Source: Actinoalloteichus hymeniacidonis (GTDB lineage: Bacteria; Actinomycetota; Actinomycetes; Mycobacteriales; Pseudonocardiaceae). From it: 64,000 nucleotides of DNA. The notes below the pieces were generated by a model. The model did not search any database. It was not told the DNA's origin and saw nothing but the letters and a program-made list of their open reading frames with translations. The DNA lies in NCBI RefSeq assembly GCF_014203365.1, contig NZ_JACHIS010000001.1, positions 4,526,001 through 4,590,000 of the forward strand, read 5' to 3'. The position numbers were made by a program, and so were the translations under genes. Position 1 is the first letter of the stretch, and each line of letters starts with the position of its first letter. Of this stretch, positions 1 to 9,224 are shown in pieces.

Positions 1-1
1 C

Positions 2-469
2 TTCCAGGAGCGCCTGCGAGTGAGCTGGTGGGCCTGGCCGCTACCGCTGCTGGGCGCGGGACTGATGGCCATGCAGGTCCACATGGGCAATCCCGGTCTC
101 CGGGCCTGGCTGCCCTATGTGGTCTTGATGCCGCTGGCCGTGCTCGGCATGGTGTGGCTCGGCCGGGTCCGCGTCCGCTTGAGCAGCGACGAGATCCACG
201 TCGGGAAAGCACATCTGCCGCTGCGGTTCGTCGGCGAGGTCGAGGTCGTCACCTCCGACCAGAAGCGCAAGGCGCTGGGTCCCGAGCTCGACCCGGCCGC
301 CTTCGTCGTACACCGGCCCTGGGTGGGCCCGATGTTGTGGATGGAACTGACCGACCCTGATGATCCGACGCCTTACTGGTTGTTCAGCGTGCGCGATCCG
401 GAGCGATTGAAGGAATCGATCTTGAAAGCGAAGGCGGGCGAACTCGCCGCTGTCGCAGAAGGATCCTAA
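2..469 (+). CDS. DUF3093 family membrane protein (5' end outside window)
   Basis: Small actinobacterial membrane protein of the DUF3093 family; its biochemical role is not known. The reading frame is open to the left edge: codons before the GTG at 20 read FQERLR, and family members carry a similar ERL-type segment just before the Trp-rich start of the first helix (SWWAWPLP). The gene therefore probably begins outside the window. Two hydrophobic helices (WPLPLLGAGLMAM and LPYVVLMPLAVLGMVWL) are followed by a soluble beta-rich domain of about 95 residues. It faces DUF4193 and cei, the order seen around M. tuberculosis Rv2698-Rv2700. Family assignment is by recognition. Confidence 0.85.
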   Translation, partial: FQERLRVSWWAWPLPLLGAGLMAMQVHMGNPGLRAWLPYVVLMPLAVLGMVWLGRVRVRLSSDEIHVGKAHLPLRFVGEVEVVTSDQKRKALGPELDPAAFVVHRPWVGPMLWMELTDPDDPTPYWLFSVRDPERLKESILKAKAGELAAVAEGS

Positions 470-574
470 GCGCGGACGAATACGGCACCGGAGTCCTGCC
501 CCGGTGCCGCCGCCGTGTTGATATTCATCCCTTTCACCGCATGCCCCGTTCGTTTCCCACGGAACGGGCCGTGC

Positions 575-877
575 TCAGAAAGCGCAGTCTCGACAGACGT
601 ACTGCCCGTCTCGCTGGCTGGCGAGCCTGCTGCGGTGATGCACGAGGAAGCACCTCGAGCAGGTGAACTCGTCTGCCTGCTTGGGCAGCACCTTGACCGT
701 GAGCTCCTCGCCGGACAGGTCCGCACCTGGCAGCTCGAAGTTCTCGGCGCTTTCCGATTCATCAACATCCACAGCCGCGGACTGCGCCTCGTTACGCCGT
801 GCCTTCAGCTCTTCGAGCGAGTCTTCGGCGATCTCATCGGACTCACTACGTCGTGGAGCGTCGTAGTCGGTCGCCAT
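575..877 (-). CDS. DUF4193 family protein
   Basis: A 100-residue acidic protein of the actinobacterial DUF4193 family, orthologous by position to Rv2699c; function unknown. The N-terminal half is rich in Asp and Glu. The C-terminal third carries two CxxC pairs (CSRC and CRDC) about 20 residues apart, a likely zinc ribbon, which suggests a nucleic-acid or protein-binding adaptor. The ATG at 877 is preceded by AGGGGTG with suitable spacing. It is transcribed convergently with the DUF3093 gene and divergently from cei across an unusually long 556-nt spacer. Confidence 0.88.
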   Translation of the reverse strand: MATDYDAPRRSESDEIAEDSLEELKARRNEAQSAAVDVDESESAENFELPGADLSGEELTVKVLPKQADEFTCSRCFLVHHRSRLASQRDGQYVCRDCAF

Positions 878-1433
878 CGTGTTTCACCCCTGCGATCAAC
901 GGAGACATGTTTCATGTCGCTGGAGAACGTCCCAGCTCCCCAATTCGTGCCCACCTCCGTCGGTGACGGAGATCTCGATCCACCCGATCAGTGGTAGCGA
1001 GCTCCTCGGCATCACACCGATTCACATCGACGATCCCACGCTGCGGAATCGCCTCGCCACCCGCTGTGAACGGGTTCGTCATACCGGGACGTCGCTGCCC
1101 CTGCGGCGGGGCGAGGGTAGCCCACGTTGACGCGAATCGCGCACCGGGTCACCCTGGGCGACCGTCACAGATCGACACCGATCGGGCATCTCGCCCTCCG
1201 GCGCCCACGACCAGCGGGGTTCTCAGCATGATGCCGACGTCAACAACGCGCCCGCTGCGGGCATTCCGCCTGCCTACGAGCACCCCGGTGAGACACCGGG
1301 CACAAACTCGAGCCGCAAGTCGACCCGAACGGCCCAGCCGTGGGGCGCGCGCAAACGAGAGGACATAGGCTAGGAATCCGAAAGCCCGCCCGCCTCTGCG
1401 GTGGGCTCGGCGCAACGGGGAGGCCGGCAGACC
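878..1433. other. 556-nt divergent intergenic region
   Basis: Spacer between the start codons of the divergent DUF4193 gene and cei. Short open frames exist on both strands, but none has a ribosome binding site together with a recognisable protein. Visible elements are the perfect inverted repeat at 904-918 and a weak 7-bp hairpin at 955-971. Both promoters must lie here. A TAGGCT hexamer at about 1367 could be a -10 element for cei, but I see no convincing -35 for it. Confidence 0.5.
904..918. promoter_or_regulatory. Perfect inverted repeat, candidate operator
   Basis: GACATG-TTT-CATGTC is a perfect 6-bp dyad with a 3-bp centre, 27 bp upstream of the DUF4193 ATG. Its size and position fit a dimeric repressor site in the 5' untranslated or promoter region. 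No regulator is assigned. Confidence 0.3.
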
Positions 1434-2135
1434 GTGGCTGAGGGCAGCGCTGTATCTGGTGGACGGGTGCCCAGATATCGACGTCGCAGACCACTTCCCG
1501 CATTGATCTTGCTGGCGGTTCTGGGCCTGGCGGCGGGCTATGTCTGGACCCAGGTCTTGGCACAGGCGGACGACATCGAGGCGGCCATCCGCTGCAATCC
1601 GCCCGCCGAGGTGACCGGCGGGCAGGACGAGGAGCCCGCTCCCGAACCGGGCGCGGTGCAGGCGAGGGACACCCTCGACGAGACCGAACCGCTGCCGCCG
1701 TCGGAGGTCTTCGTCACAGTCCTCAACGCCAACGGGGCGCGCAATCAGGCGACGCTGGTGGCCACAGAGCTCGACGAACTGGGCTTCGAGCAGGCCGAGG
1801 AGCCCGCGAACGATCCGGTCTATCCGGCCGAGGACATGGACTGCTACGGGCAGATCCGTTACGGCCAGAGCAGTACGAGCATGGCCCGCACGTTGAGCCT
1901 GGCCGTGCCCTGCGCCGAGCTGATCGACGATGGACGCGAGGAACAGACCGTCGACTTCGCGGTGGGCGACCGTTTCACCGACGTGAGCCCGAACTCGCAC
2001 ACCAGGGAGATCTTCGACCTGATGGCGGGCTCCGAGATGGAGGAGGCGGCGGGCGATGGCGGCGAGCAGGCCGCCGCCGCCCCGATCGAGATCTCCAACG
2101 ATCTCCTCGAGGCCGCTCGCGACGTGCACTGCTGA
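1434..2135 (+). CDS. cei: Envelope integrity protein Cei (LytR C-terminal domain)
   Basis: Orthologue by sequence and position of mycobacterial Cei (Rv2700), which is needed for cell-envelope integrity. The GTG at 1434 is chosen because GGGGAGG lies 10 nt upstream; a GTG at 1401 lacks a site. The product is 233 residues: an Arg-rich cytoplasmic tail (RRRRP), one transmembrane helix at about 22-42, a Glu/Pro-rich linker and an extracytoplasmic LytR_C-type domain starting at VFVTVLNANG. A short Glu/Ala-rich tail ends the protein. It lies convergent with suhB across a terminator hairpin. Confidence 0.85.
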   Translation: MAEGSAVSGGRVPRYRRRRPLPALILLAVLGLAAGYVWTQVLAQADDIEAAIRCNPPAEVTGGQDEEPAPEPGAVQARDTLDETEPLPPSEVFVTVLNANGARNQATLVATELDELGFEQAEEPANDPVYPAEDMDCYGQIRYGQSSTSMARTLSLAVPCAELIDDGREEQTVDFAVGDRFTDVSPNSHTREIFDLMAGSEMEEAAGDGGEQAAAAPIEISNDLLEAARDVHC

Positions 2136-2147
2136 TCCACTCCCGAC

Positions 2148-2178
2148 CGCCCGGCAGCCGTCCTGATGCTGCCGGGCG
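2148..2178. terminator. Bidirectional terminator hairpin, cei/suhB
   Basis: Perfect 10-bp GC-rich stem (2148-2157 with 2169-2178) and an 11-nt loop, 12 nt after the cei stop. It can serve both convergent genes. There is no strong U-tract, which is usual for this group. Confidence 0.7.
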
Positions 2179-2231
2179 TTCCGATGGGAGGATCCCGTCC
2201 GGCGAGACGGTTCGACGCCCGCCGGGCCGGA

Positions 2232-3059
2232 CTAGACCTCCCGGAATCCCGTCTCATGCACCGCTTGACGCAGGGAATCGGCGATTCCCGGAGCCGAGGC
2301 GAACATGAAGTCGGGCGACATCCCGTCGCCGGGGTCCTCGTCGGCGGGCAAGCGGACCTGTGCGCCCGCCTCCTCGGCGATCAGGGCGCCCGCCGCCCAG
2401 TCCCACCGGTTGAGCCCGTGCTCGACGTAGCCGTCCACCCAACCCGCCGCGATGGCGCACAGATCCAAGGATGCCGCGCCCGCGCGTCTGATGTCGCGAA
2501 CCCTGGGCAGCAACGCCGCGACGGCCTTGGCCTGTCTGGCCCGCCGATCCGCCGCGTAGGCGAACCCGGTGGCGACCAACGACAGCTCCAACCGCGTCGC
2601 GCCGGAGACCGCGAGCGGCATCCCGTCCAGGCTGGCGCCCTCTCCTCGTGCGGCGCTCCACACCCGGCCGGTCATCGGCTCGACGATCGCACCCGCCACG
2701 GACACCCCGTCCAACTGGGCGGCGACGGATACCCCGAACCAGGGATAGCCGTAGAGGTAGTTGACCGTCCCGTCGATGGGGTCGAGGACCCAGCAGAGCC
2801 TGCCCGGCTCCGGGAGGACGCCGCCCTCCTCCTCGCCGAGGATCGCGTCGTCCGGTCTACGACGGGCCAGCTCCGTGCGCAGCAGGCGTTCGGCGGCCCG
2901 GTCCGCCTCGGTCACGACGTCGGTGCTCGTGCTCTTCGTCTCCACGCCCCCCGTGTAGACGTTCGCGCCACCACGCAGCGTGCGCACCAACTCGGCCGCG
3001 ATCAGTGCCACCTCGACCGCTACGTCGCGCAGCTCACCGTGGCTTACCTGCGGGTTCAC
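2232..3059 (-). CDS. suhB: Inositol monophosphatase family protein SuhB
   Basis: Mg-dependent inositol-1-phosphate phosphatase family member, expected to supply myo-inositol for phosphatidylinositol or mycothiol synthesis. The GTG at 3059 is used: AGGGAG lies 10 nt upstream and the 275-residue product has the usual family length; the frame extends upstream to 3161 without a good site. Family metal-binding motifs are present: TEAD, GEEEGG, DPIDGT and WDWAAG. It is divergent from ppgK across 180 bp, the same order as Rv2701c/Rv2702. Confidence 0.92.
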   Translation of the reverse strand: MNPQVSHGELRDVAVEVALIAAELVRTLRGGANVYTGGVETKSTSTDVVTEADRAAERLLRTELARRRPDDAILGEEEGGVLPEPGRLCWVLDPIDGTVNYLYGYPWFGVSVAAQLDGVSVAGAIVEPMTGRVWSAARGEGASLDGMPLAVSGATRLELSLVATGFAYAADRRARQAKAVAALLPRVRDIRRAGAASLDLCAIAAGWVDGYVEHGLNRWDWAAGALIAEEAGAQVRLPADEDPGDGMSPDFMFASAPGIADSLRQAVHETGFREV

Positions 3060-3239
3060 CCGCTCATCGTCTCCCTGAAGTCCCACCCCTCCATCTGACC
3101 ACATCGCTACCGGACATCGACGCGCTGCAAATGACGGCAGTCGATATAGACCACTTGGCACACCAGGGGGTCACCATCGTCGGGGAATATGTCCTAAGGT
3201 CTCCCCACCATTACTGAATCGAGAAGGAAGGACCTCGGG

Positions 3240-3998
3240 ATGGGCGGCGCTACCCGCGGTTTCGGTATTGACATCGGCGGTTCCGGGATCAAGGGATGCC
3301 TGGTCGATCTCGAGGCGGGATCACTCGACGGGGAACGACTCAGGATCCCCACTCCACAGCCGTCCGGGCCCGAGGCGGTGGCCGAGGTGGTCGCCGAGAT
3401 CACCACGGCATTCAAATGGGAGGGCCCGGTCGGCGTGACACTGCCGTGCGTGATCTCCGATGGCATCGCACGCAGCGCGGCCAACGTCGACAAGGCGTGG
3501 ATCGGCACGGATGCCAGATCGTTGTTCGCCCGCCGGTTGGACCGGTCGGTGGACGACATCGTCGTGCTCAACGACGCGGATGCGGCGGGGACCGGCGAGA
3601 TGACCTTCGGAGCAGGCGCCGATAGACAGGGCCTCGTGGTGGTGCTGACCTTCGGTACTGGGATCGGCAGCGCCATGTTCCTGAACGGCAGGCTGGTGCC
3701 CAACACCGAGTTCGGCCATCTGGAGGTCGACGGGCATGATGCTGAGAAGAAGGCGGCTGCCTCGGTCAAGGACGACGAGGAACTCAGCTACGAGGAATGG
3801 GCGAAGCGAGTAGATCGTTATATTCACGCCTTGGAGAAGGTCATCTGGCCCGATCTGATCATCGCGGGCGGCGGGGTGAGCAAGAAGGCCTCCCGATGGC
3901 TTCCGCTGCTCAATGCGCGAACCCCGATCGTCGCGGCTCATCTGAAGAATGACGCAGGCATCGTGGGCGCCGCCTCTGCGGCCTGGAATCACGCCTGA
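3240..3998 (+). CDS. ppgK: Polyphosphate--glucose phosphotransferase (polyphosphate glucokinase)
   Basis: ROK-family kinase that phosphorylates glucose at the 6 position with polyphosphate or ATP; the actinobacterial PpgK type. The 252-residue product shows the N-terminal phosphate loop GFGIDIGGSGIKG, LPCVISDG, the catalytic-Asp segment NDADAAGTGE, the second phosphate loop LTFGTGIGSA, EFGHLEVDG and AGGGVSKK. It lacks the Cys-rich zinc motif of regulatory ROK proteins. GAAGGAAGG precedes the ATG. It lies directly upstream of sigA, as in mycobacteria. Confidence 0.95.
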   Translation: MGGATRGFGIDIGGSGIKGCLVDLEAGSLDGERLRIPTPQPSGPEAVAEVVAEITTAFKWEGPVGVTLPCVISDGIARSAANVDKAWIGTDARSLFARRLDRSVDDIVVLNDADAAGTGEMTFGAGADRQGLVVVLTFGTGIGSAMFLNGRLVPNTEFGHLEVDGHDAEKKAAASVKDDEELSYEEWAKRVDRYIHALEKVIWPDLIIAGGGVSKKASRWLPLLNARTPIVAAHLKNDAGIVGAASAAWNHA

Positions 3999-4046
3999 CA
4001 GGACGGTCGACGACCGACGATGCGGCCGGCGGGGGACTCGCACCTC

Positions 4047-4075
4047 GTTCCCCGGACCGGATATGTCGTTACAAT
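4047..4075 (+). promoter_or_regulatory. Possible sigA promoter
   Basis: TACAAT at 4070-4075 resembles a housekeeping -10 element. The -35 position at 4047-4052 matches consensus poorly. Transcription from about 4082 would give a leader of roughly 115 nt before sigA. Confidence 0.3.
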
Positions 4076-4197
4076 GGAACGCATGCCCGGCCGGTTGCCT
4101 CCAGTGAACTGGTAAAACGGGTGATCCCCCTGAACATCTGGCGGCCGAGGTTCGCGACCTGCGGCCTGCCGTGATCGATCGTCGCGAAAGGGCGTAC

Positions 4198-5604
4198 GTG
4201 GCAGCCGCAGAAACCGCAACCCGACGCTCCAGCTCCGCCGCCGCAGGCGGCGCCAAGTCGACGACGGCCACGCCGGCGCAGGCGGCCGCGAAGCTTGACG
4301 CCGACTCGGCCGCGAAGAAGCCGACCGCAGTCAGGAGGACCTCGGCGACCAAGTCGACCGCCGGGGCTTCCAAGACGTCGGCGAAGAAGGCAGCGCCGGG
4401 AACGAAGAAAGCACCCGCCAGGACAACCACCACTCGGGCAAAGAAGGGCGCCGCCAAGGGCGAGGCGGGTCCCAACGAGGGCATGGAGCTCGACGAGGCC
4501 GTCGAGCTCGACCCGGCGCCCGGCAGCGATGAGCTGGCCGAGGTCACGGCCGACCTCACCGACGACATCACCGAGGTCGAGGCCACCAGTGAAGAGGTGG
4601 CCAAGGCCAACAGCAGTGACTTCGTCTGGGATGAGGAGGAGTCCGAGGCCCTGCGTCAGGCACGCAAGGACGCGGAACTCACCGCCTCGGCAGACTCCGT
4701 CCGTGCCTATCTCAAGCAGATCGGCAAGGTCGCACTGCTCAACGCCGAGGAGGAGGTCGAGCTCGCCAAGCGGATCGAGGCCGGTCTCTACGGCGCCGAG
4801 CGGCTGCGCAAGATCGAGGAGGAGGACGAGAAGCTCTCTCCGCAGATGCGCCGCGATCTCCGTTGGATCGTGCGCGACGGCGAGCGGGCCAAGAGTCACC
4901 TTCTGGAGGCGAACCTTCGTCTCGTGGTCAGCCTCGCCAAGCGCTACACCGGCCGAGGCATGGCGTTCCTGGATCTGATCCAGGAGGGCAACCTCGGATT
5001 GATCCGCGCCGTGGAGAAGTTCGACTACACCAAGGGCTACAAGTTCTCGACGTACGCCACCTGGTGGATCCGTCAGGCGATCACCCGCGCCATGGCAGAC
5101 CAGGCCCGCACCATCCGTATCCCGGTGCACATGGTCGAGGTCATCAACAAGCTGGGTCGTATCCAGCGCGAGCTGCTGCAGGACCTGGGCCGCGAGCCCA
5201 CGCCCGAGGAGCTCGCCAAGGAGATGGACATCACCCCGGAGAAGGTGCTGGAGATCCAGCAGTACGCCCGGGAGCCCATCTCGCTGGACCAGACGATCGG
5301 TGATGAGGGCGATTCGCAGCTCGGCGACTTCATCGAGGACTCGGAGGCCGTGGTCGCGGTCGACGCCGTCTCGTTCACGTTGCTGCAGGATCAGCTTCAG
5401 TCCGTGCTCGCGACTCTGTCCGAGCGCGAGGCGGGCGTGGTCCGACTTCGTTTCGGTCTGACCGACGGTCAGCCGAGGACCCTGGACGAGATCGGCCAGG
5501 TCTACGGCGTGACCCGGGAGCGCATTCGTCAGATCGAATCGAAGACGATGTCCAAGCTTCGGCACCCGTCCCGGTCCCAGGTACTTCGCGACTACCTGGA
5601 CTAG
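4198..5604 (+). CDS. sigA: Principal sigma factor SigA (RpoD/HrdB)
   Basis: Primary vegetative sigma-70 factor. The GTG at 4198 gives a start (AAAETATRR) like mycobacterial SigA and has a weak AAAGGG site; a GTG at 4171 is in frame. An Ala/Lys/Thr-rich low-complexity N-terminus of about 100 residues and an acidic stretch precede region 1.2 ([15 protein letters not shown]), region 2 with the core-binding and -10 recognition segments ([32 protein letters not shown]), region 3 and the region 4 helix-turn-helix ([20 protein letters not shown]). At 468 residues it is shorter than M. tuberculosis SigA only in the disordered N-terminus. A strong terminator follows. Confidence 0.97.
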   Translation: MAAAETATRRSSSAAAGGAKSTTATPAQAAAKLDADSAAKKPTAVRRTSATKSTAGASKTSAKKAAPGTKKAPARTTTTRAKKGAAKGEAGPNEGMELDEAVELDPAPGSDELAEVTADLTDDITEVEATSEEVAKANSSDFVWDEEESEALRQARKDAELTASADSVRAYLKQIGKVALLNAEEEVELAKRIEAGLYGAERLRKIEEEDEKLSPQMRRDLRWIVRDGERAKSHLLEANLRLVVSLAKRYTGRGMAFLDLIQEGNLGLIRAVEKFDYTKGYKFSTYATWWIRQAITRAMADQARTIRIPVHMVEVINKLGRIQRELLQDLGREPTPEELAKEMDITPEKVLEIQQYAREPISLDQTIGDEGDSQLGDFIEDSEAVVAVDAVSFTLLQDQLQSVLATLSEREAGVVRLRFGLTDGQPRTLDEIGQVYGVTRERIRQIESKTMSKLRHPSRSQVLRDYLD

Positions 5605-5623
5605 GGCGCGAGTTCTACGCCCG

Positions 5624-5659
5624 ACGCGGCTCCGAGTCGATTTCGACTCGGAGCCGCGT
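5624..5659 (+). terminator. sigA terminator
   Basis: Perfect 17-bp stem (5624-5640 with 5643-5659) beginning 20 nt after the sigA stop and followed by TTGTGTT. It is among the strongest hairpins in the window. Confidence 0.9.
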
Positions 5660-6096
5660 TGTGTTCGGGATAGGGCGAGAATGCCAGCCGGAATCCGATT
5701 TTCGCTGCGGGCGTAATCGAGATGGCTATCGGATGTCGGCGTCCGATCGGGAACGTCACCGCATCCCTGTAACCTATTCTGACCTGCTCGTCTTTATCCC
5801 GATTCAGGGATGACGGCCCCACGAGCCAACAGAAATCGACCGTGAGTGACATTTGCAATACTCACAGTGATTTCTTGAGCAGGCGTTAGGCCATCCGAGA
5901 AATCGGGGCTGCTGCAACCGGGTGTTTAGACGTGATCCGGCTCGCCGCGAGCCTCGGGAACACTGACGGGACGCCGAGCGTCTGTAAGAGTGGGTGGCAG
6001 CGAACACCACGGCCCGCTCGGTGAGTGGGTCCACCGGTGGACGCGGCAGGCCCGACGGCGTCGGAACCCCCGACCCGGGACGGAGGGAGAGGCAAC
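5660..6096. other. 437-nt intergenic region, sigA to DUF7455
   Basis: No gene is supported here. The stretch is locally less GC-rich than its surroundings at about 5690-5900 and contains a 6-bp inverted repeat (GTGAGT 5842-5847, ACTCAC 5860-5865). A weak promoter-like pair, CTGACG then TAAGAG with a 16-bp spacer near 5960-5990, could serve the downstream gene. GGAGGGAGAGG just before 6097 is the ribosome binding site of that gene. Confidence 0.4.
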
Positions 6097-6276
6097 ATGA
6101 CAGGAACACTCACCCGCCCCGAGCTCACCGCTGCAGACCGCTGCGACCGCTGCGGGGCGGCAGCCCAAGTTCGCGCCGTCCTTCCCTCGGGTGGCGAGCT
6201 GCTCTTCTGCGGCCACCACGCGCGGGAACACGAATCGCGTCTCCGTGAACTGGCAGCCGATATCCAGGACGGCTGA
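6097..6276 (+). CDS. DUF7455 family zinc-ribbon-like small protein
   Basis: A 59-residue protein common beside sigma-factor genes in actinobacteria (compare the Rv2708c position); function unknown. The ATG at 6097 has GGAGGGAGAGG just upstream, so the longer open frame from 6025 is not used. It starts MTGTLTRPELTAADRCDRCG and carries CxxC (CDRC), a later Cys-Gly-His-His (CGHH) and a final His, consistent with one zinc site. A strong bidirectional terminator follows 17 nt downstream. Confidence 0.8.
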   Translation: MTGTLTRPELTAADRCDRCGAAAQVRAVLPSGGELLFCGHHAREHESRLRELAADIQDG

Positions 6277-6293
6277 TACCCGCTGCCTGCTTA

Positions 6294-6338
6294 CGAATCC
6301 CCGGGCGGGAACCCACGATGGGTTCCCGCCCGGATTCG
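6294..6338. terminator. Strong bidirectional terminator
   Basis: Stem of 13 bp (6303-6315 with 6319-6331, loop CGA) extended by 7 bp (6294-6300 with 6332-6338) past a 2-nt bulge. It separates the DUF7455 gene from the convergent ROK regulator. Confidence 0.88.
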
Positions 6339-6406
6339 TGTTGGGCTCGGAAATCCGGCTCAACGGCCCGACCCGGGTCATCCCGGGCTCGGTCCCCCCG
6401 ATCGGG

Positions 6407-7570
6407 TCAGCTATTCGGGAGAACGCGTTCGAAGGCGAGCTCCGCAGCGCCGAGCAGGCTCGCCTGAGCCCCCAGCTCCGCAGGCCGGATCCGAACGGCT
6501 CTGGAGGCTGCTCGGCCGACCAGACTCCGTCCCCGCGCCCGTTGCTCGACACCGGCCAGCAGGGACGCCGGAACCTCGGCGAGCAGACCGCCGAGTACGA
6601 CGAGCTCCGGCGCCAGGAGATTCACTAGATTGACCACACCGACGCCCAGCCACCGGGCGTACTCCGCAAGCCCGGCGTCGGCCGCTACCTGTTCCTCGGT
6701 AAGCCCACGCAACTCTGCGACCAGACGCCGCCGGGAGGTGTCCTCCGGCAGGCTCAGCGCCCGGCAGAGGGCCTGCTCCCCCACCTCGGTCTCCCAGCAG
6801 CCTCGGCACCCGCAATAGCAGAGCCTGCCGTCCGGGCGGAGGATCATGTGTCCGACCTCGCCGACGTGGCCGGTGGAACCCCGCAGCGGAACACCACCGG
6901 TGATCACGCCGCCGCCCACTCCCACATCGGCGGAGAGGTAGACGGCGTCGCCGACCCCGCGGGCGGCGCCCCTGCTGTGTTCGGCCATCGCGCCGAGGTC
7001 CGCGTCGTTGCCGATCGCCACCGGCAGGCCGAGCCCGTCGCCGAGCAGTGTTCCCAGTGGCACCTCGCTCCAGCGCAGATTGGGCGCCTCATGAACGAGT
7101 CCGTCCGATCGACGAACGATGCCGGGCACGGAAACGGCAGCCCCCACGGGTCGTAGACCGCCGAGGCTCAGCGTCTCCGCTATCGCCAGGACCCGTTCGA
7201 CGACCACCCCGTGCTCGGTGTCGCCTCTGCGGGCGGGGCTGTTGCGCCCCACCAGGATGCGGCCGCCGAAGCCGACCAGGGCGACGGTGAGTCGTTCGAC
7301 CGCGACATCCACCGCGAGCACACAGAGCGCCTCGGCTCGGGGCGAGACCAGCAGCGAAGGGCGGCCTGCGGTCCCGTTGGGCTCGACGGAGCGCTCCGTC
7401 ACGAGACCGCTGGCCGCCAGCTCGTCGACCAGTGCCTTGATCGTGCTGCGGTTCAAGCCGAGTTCGGCGGCCAACTCGGTGCGGCTACCGGGCCCGACCG
7501 TGTGCAGGCGATGAAGCAGGGTGCTGCGGTTGTGCCTGCGCACGCCATCCGGACGGGCTCCCAGTGCCAT
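6407..7570 (-). CDS. ROK-family transcriptional repressor (XylR/NagC type)
   Basis: Sugar-responsive DNA-binding repressor of 387 residues. A winged helix-turn-helix occupies about residues 15-65 (SRTELAAELGLNRSTIKALV). A ROK sugar-kinase-like domain follows, with a degenerate nucleotide loop, the GNDAD segment, and the ROK zinc motif CYCGCRGCWE after GEVGHM. It starts 6 nt after the permease stop with no clear ribosome binding site, so it is likely translated by coupling as the last gene of the importer operon. It probably senses the imported sugar; xylose is a guess from the transporter type. Confidence 0.88.
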   Translation of the reverse strand: MALGARPDGVRRHNRSTLLHRLHTVGPGSRTELAAELGLNRSTIKALVDELAASGLVTERSVEPNGTAGRPSLLVSPRAEALCVLAVDVAVERLTVALVGFGGRILVGRNSPARRGDTEHGVVVERVLAIAETLSLGGLRPVGAAVSVPGIVRRSDGLVHEAPNLRWSEVPLGTLLGDGLGLPVAIGNDADLGAMAEHSRGAARGVGDAVYLSADVGVGGGVITGGVPLRGSTGHVGEVGHMILRPDGRLCYCGCRGCWETEVGEQALCRALSLPEDTSRRRLVAELRGLTEEQVAADAGLAEYARWLGVGVVNLVNLLAPELVVLGGLLAEVPASLLAGVEQRARGRSLVGRAASRAVRIRPAELGAQASLLGAAELAFERVLPNS

Positions 7571-7576
7571 AAGCCA

Positions 7577-9019
7577 CTACCGCCCCACGGCGGCGGCTCG
7601 TCGACGGGAGATGGCGTCCACACTCGCGGCGAGCAGGAGAACCAGTCCCGTCACGATGGAGACCATCGCGGCGGACTGCCCGAGCAACCCGAGTCCGTTG
7701 TCGATGGTGGCGATGACCGCTCCACCGATCACCGCGTCGCGCACCCGGCCCTTGCCGCCGAACAACGAGGTGCCACCGATCACGGCCGCGCCGACCGCGA
7801 ACAACAGGGTGTTGCCGCCACCGGCCTGCGGGTCGACCGAGCCGACCTTCGAGGAGTAGATGATGGCTCCGACGGCCGCGACCGTGGAACACACCACGAA
7901 CACGCTCATGCGCAACTTGGCGACATCGATTCCGGCGCGACGCGCCGCCTCACGGTTGCCGCCGATCGCGTAGAGGTGCCTGCCGTATCGGGTGCGGTCC
8001 AGCACGAAGGTGCCCAGGACGAGCAGGGCCAACACGATCGGGACCACGTAGGGCACTCCCTGGATCTCGATGGTGTCGCTGTTGGACCGGTTGACCGTGA
8101 GCAGTGCGGTGGCGGCCGCGCCCAGCACCAGGACGGCGCCGACCCTGATCAGCACCAGCGGAGTCGGCTGGGCGACCAGTCCGTTGCGGAGCCGGTTCCA
8201 GTGCCGGATGAGCAGCAGCGCCGCATAACCGCCTGCGGCGACCACGAAGAGCACCCAGCTGCCCCACACCGGCAGGTTCCCGTTGGCCACCGAGAACATC
8301 ACGTCGTTGCGTAGGCCGAGGGTGCCGCCCTGACCGATGAGCTGCAGGACGACACCGCCCCAGGCGAGGAACAGCGCGAGGGTCACGACGAAGGCCGGAA
8401 TGCCGACGCGGGCGACCAGGTATCCGGTCAGACAGCCGATGGCGGCACCGACGCAGATCGCCAGCAGCATCTCCAACCACGGGTTCGCCGGGACGCCGAT
8501 CAGCACCAGCACCACGCCGAGCAGTGCCAACGCGGCACCCGCCCATACCCGCATGATCAGCGCCAGCACCGCGGCCAGGATGAGCCCACCGCAGAAGACG
8601 GCGAAGACCGTGGTTCCCATGGCACCCAGGAGGTTGCCGCCCTCGACCAGGTGCAGGGCCATCACCGAGGCCGCCACGCCACTCGCCGTTCCCGCTGAGA
8701 GGTCGATGTCGCCCATCAGCAGGACGAAGACCAGGCCCATCGCGATCACGGCGGTGCCCGCGCCCTGGCTGAGCAGGTTCGCCAGGTTCCCCAGGGTCAG
8801 AAATCGATCCGAGAGCAACGCGAAGACGATGAAGAGGGTGGCGAGGCCGAGTAATGCGGGTAATGCACCGAGCTGGCCACCGCGCAGTCGGGACACGTAA
8901 TCGCGTAACGCGCCTGCGGTATCGCGGCGGGTGGTGTCGATTCCGAAGTTCTCATGGGAATCCGAAGCTGCTTGGTCGGCAGGCGGTTTGTCAGCCGAGG
9001 AGGCCGAGACCTCAGTCAT
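7577..9019 (-). CDS. Sugar ABC transporter permease (XylH/BPD-transp-2 family)
   Basis: Integral membrane permease of a ribose/xylose-type (CUT2) importer. The ATG at 9019 is chosen from AAGGA 7 nt upstream; the frame opens earlier at 9046. A hydrophilic N-terminus of about 50 residues is followed by around ten or more helices, including the family segment GDIDLSAGT and the late motifs GGTSLFGGKG and TIDNGLGLLG. At 480 residues it is longer than RbsC, as XylH-type permeases of actinobacteria are. It lies between the ATPase gene (205-nt gap) and the ROK regulator. Confidence 0.9.
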   Translation of the reverse strand: MTEVSASSADKPPADQAASDSHENFGIDTTRRDTAGALRDYVSRLRGGQLGALPALLGLATLFIVFALLSDRFLTLGNLANLLSQGAGTAVIAMGLVFVLLMGDIDLSAGTASGVAASVMALHLVEGGNLLGAMGTTVFAVFCGGLILAAVLALIMRVWAGAALALLGVVLVLIGVPANPWLEMLLAICVGAAIGCLTGYLVARVGIPAFVVTLALFLAWGGVVLQLIGQGGTLGLRNDVMFSVANGNLPVWGSWVLFVVAAGGYAALLLIRHWNRLRNGLVAQPTPLVLIRVGAVLVLGAAATALLTVNRSNSDTIEIQGVPYVVPIVLALLVLGTFVLDRTRYGRHLYAIGGNREAARRAGIDVAKLRMSVFVVCSTVAAVGAIIYSSKVGSVDPQAGGGNTLLFAVGAAVIGGTSLFGGKGRVRDAVIGGAVIATIDNGLGLLGQSAAMVSIVTGLVLLLAASVDAISRRRAAAVGR

Positions 9020-9224
9020 GTCGTCATCCTTGCGCGGTGAGGGCACCGCCTAGCGGTGCTGCCGTGATCTTGCGGTTCGGCGCGCGGCCGAGTGAGGCAG
9101 GTCGTGTCCGGTGCGTGTGACGCGGCGTTGTTCGGAGCGAGGTGCGTGACACGCTCGTCGTCGCACCGACCGGAAGAACCGGTGGCCGCCTGCGCGTGAG
9201 CGCCTTCTCGTCGACTACGCGGTT

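Noticed and set aside
4069-5565. Nearly 500-codon minus-strand frame opposite sigA
   Set aside because: Leu/Asp/Val/Arg-rich mirror of sigA codon bias; no motif.
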